Assembly: GCA_017303735.1 (NCBI GenBank)
Contig: JAFLCF010000202.1
Span: forward strand, 1-7,401
DNA from: Anaerolineae bacterium
Lineage (GTDB): Bacteria > Chloroflexota > Anaerolineae > Anaerolineales > Villigracilaceae
Length of the DNA: 7,401 nucleotides
Direction: 5' to 3'
Program-made: the position numbers and the translations under genes
The notes under the pieces: model-generated
What the model saw: only the letters and a program-made list of their open reading frames with translations
Databases searched by the model: none
What the model was told of the DNA's origin: nothing
Shown: one piece after another, positions 6,535 through 7,401 of the stretch
Layout: each line of letters starts with the position of its first letter
Position numbering within the stretch: position 1 is the first letter of the stretch

Positions 6535-7401
6535 TTGGGGATTGCTTTCGACAGCCCGCATCAACCGAGCCTTGATCAAACCCTTGCGCGCCTCCAAACG
6601 GACCCGGTTGCTGGGCGCTGCCTCGAGGAGCCAAGCCTCCGTCGACGCCTACACCCGCGAGTGGGACATTCCGCGGGCATACGGCAGTTACGAAGCCATG
6701 CTCGCCGACCCAGAGATAGACATCGTCTACAACTCACTGCCCAACCACTTACACGCCGAATGGACGATCAAAGCTCTGCATGCCGGGAAACACGTCCTCT
6801 GCGAGAAGCCGCTTGCCCTGACGGTCAAAGAAGTGGATGACATCATTGCTGCATCCAAACAAACAGGCAAAGTTGCAGCAGAAGCTTTCATGTACAGACA
6901 TCATGCTCAGACCTTGAAGGCAAAAGAATTGGTAGATGGTGGTGCAATCGGAGAACTTCAACTGATCAAAGGCGCTTTCACATTTGCGTTGACACGCGAA
7001 GGAGATATTCGCATGGTGAAAGAATTCGGCGGTGGCAGCATTTGGGATGTGGGCTGTTACCCGATCTCGTATGCGCGAACAATTGTCGGCGCAGAACCAA
7101 CTGAGGTGTTTGGCTGGCAGGTTACAGGTCCGGATGGATGCGATGAGTCGTTCTATGGGCAGATGCGCTTTGGGAGTGGAATCCAAATACAGTTCGATTG
7201 CGGGTTCAAATCTCCCCTGCGTTCCTCCGTGGAAATTGTAGGAACGAAAGGAGCAATCAGCATTTCAAACCCGTTCAAGCCCGGTTTGAAAAACGAAATT
7301 ATCCTTTCGAACGGAGACTCCCAGGAAACTATAAAAATAAAAGGTCAGGAACTTTATCTTGGAGAAGTGGATGATATGTGTGACGCAGTATTGAGCGGGA
7401 A
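6518..7401 (+). CDS. Gfo/Idh/MocA-family oxidoreductase (sugar dehydrogenase-like), 3' end outside the window
   Basis: 294 codons are visible, and the frame continues past the right edge. It has an N-terminal NAD(P)-binding Rossmann fold whose first loop reads 'WGLLSTARI' (7-15), as in the glucose-fructose oxidoreductase / D-xylose dehydrogenase / dihydrodiol dehydrogenase subgroup rather than the usual GxGxxG. 'YNSLPNHLHAEW' (71-82) and 'CEKPLALT' (95-102, catalytic-type K97) follow. The C-terminal domain has 'AFMYRHHAQ' (123-131), 'GAIGEL' (142-147) and 'GGGSIWDVGCYPISYAR' (171-187), with D177 and Y181 where the family places its substrate and acid/base residues. It likely oxidises a sugar or polyol using NAD(P)+ in the cytosol. 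The ATG at 6518 has AGGAG 5 nt upstream (6508-6512), inside the MFS gene, and overlaps its end by 17 bases, suggesting translational coupling. The substrate is not certain; an aldose brought in by the neighbouring transporter is the best guess. Confidence 0.9.
   Translation, partial: MEKVLNWGLLSTARINRALIKPLRASKRTRLLGAASRSQASVDAYTREWDIPRAYGSYEAMLADPEIDIVYNSLPNHLHAEWTIKALHAGKHVLCEKPLALTVKEVDDIIAASKQTGKVAAEAFMYRHHAQTLKAKELVDGGAIGELQLIKGAFTFALTREGDIRMVKEFGGGSIWDVGCYPISYARTIVGAEPTEVFGWQVTGPDGCDESFYGQMRFGSGIQIQFDCGFKSPLRSSVEIVGTKGAISISNPFKPGLKNEIILSNGDSQETIKIKGQELYLGEVDDMCDAVLSG

Noticed and set aside
6535..6840. Open frame of 101 codons on the plus strand inside the oxidoreductase
   Set aside because: It is a frame shadow of the Gfo/Idh/MocA gene, whose correct frame gives the Rossmann and EKP motifs without interruption. 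No frameshift is needed.

Overview
The window comes from a bacterium with moderate GC content. It has Shine-Dalgarno-led genes, sigma70-like promoters and a lipoprotein with a lipobox. The gene mix (ROK regulator, ChvE/XylF-like sugar-binding lipoprotein, FHS-type sugar MFS transporter, Gfo/Idh/MocA sugar dehydrogenase, and a TIR protein nearby) and the protein style suggest a Chloroflexota (Anaerolineae-like) genome. That assignment is an impression from the sequences and was not tested by a search.

Left part, minus strand (1-1240): a TIR-domain gene runs off the left edge, so only its first 159 codons are visible. Upstream of it, in the same direction, is a complete PlsC-type acyltransferase. 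Both have a recognisable -10 element and ribosome binding site.

Centre (1226-2701): enolase is divergent from plsC. The two promoters appear to share one nearly symmetric -10 element. Enolase is followed by a strong hairpin terminator, which closes this housekeeping block.

Right part, plus strand (2707-7401): a sugar-use locus. A ROK-family repressor is driven by a consensus promoter (TTGACA, 16 bp, TATAAT) with a palindrome placed as an operator over the start site, which suggests autoregulation. Next come a stem-loop, a ChvE/XylF-like sugar-binding lipoprotein, a second stem-loop, a 12-TM MFS transporter of the FHS (glucose/fucose permease) type, and a Gfo/Idh/MocA oxidoreductase that overlaps the MFS gene by 17 bases and leaves the window at the right edge. 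The inferred logic is that the ROK protein senses a sugar and controls genes that bind, import and oxidise it. No ABC permease or ATPase follows the binding protein here, which is the oddest point of this locus.

No tRNA, rRNA, CRISPR array, insertion sequence or transposase was seen. Most of the window is ordinary. The items most worth a second look are the TIR protein, the shared divergent promoter, the ROK promoter/operator, and the binding protein without ABC partners.
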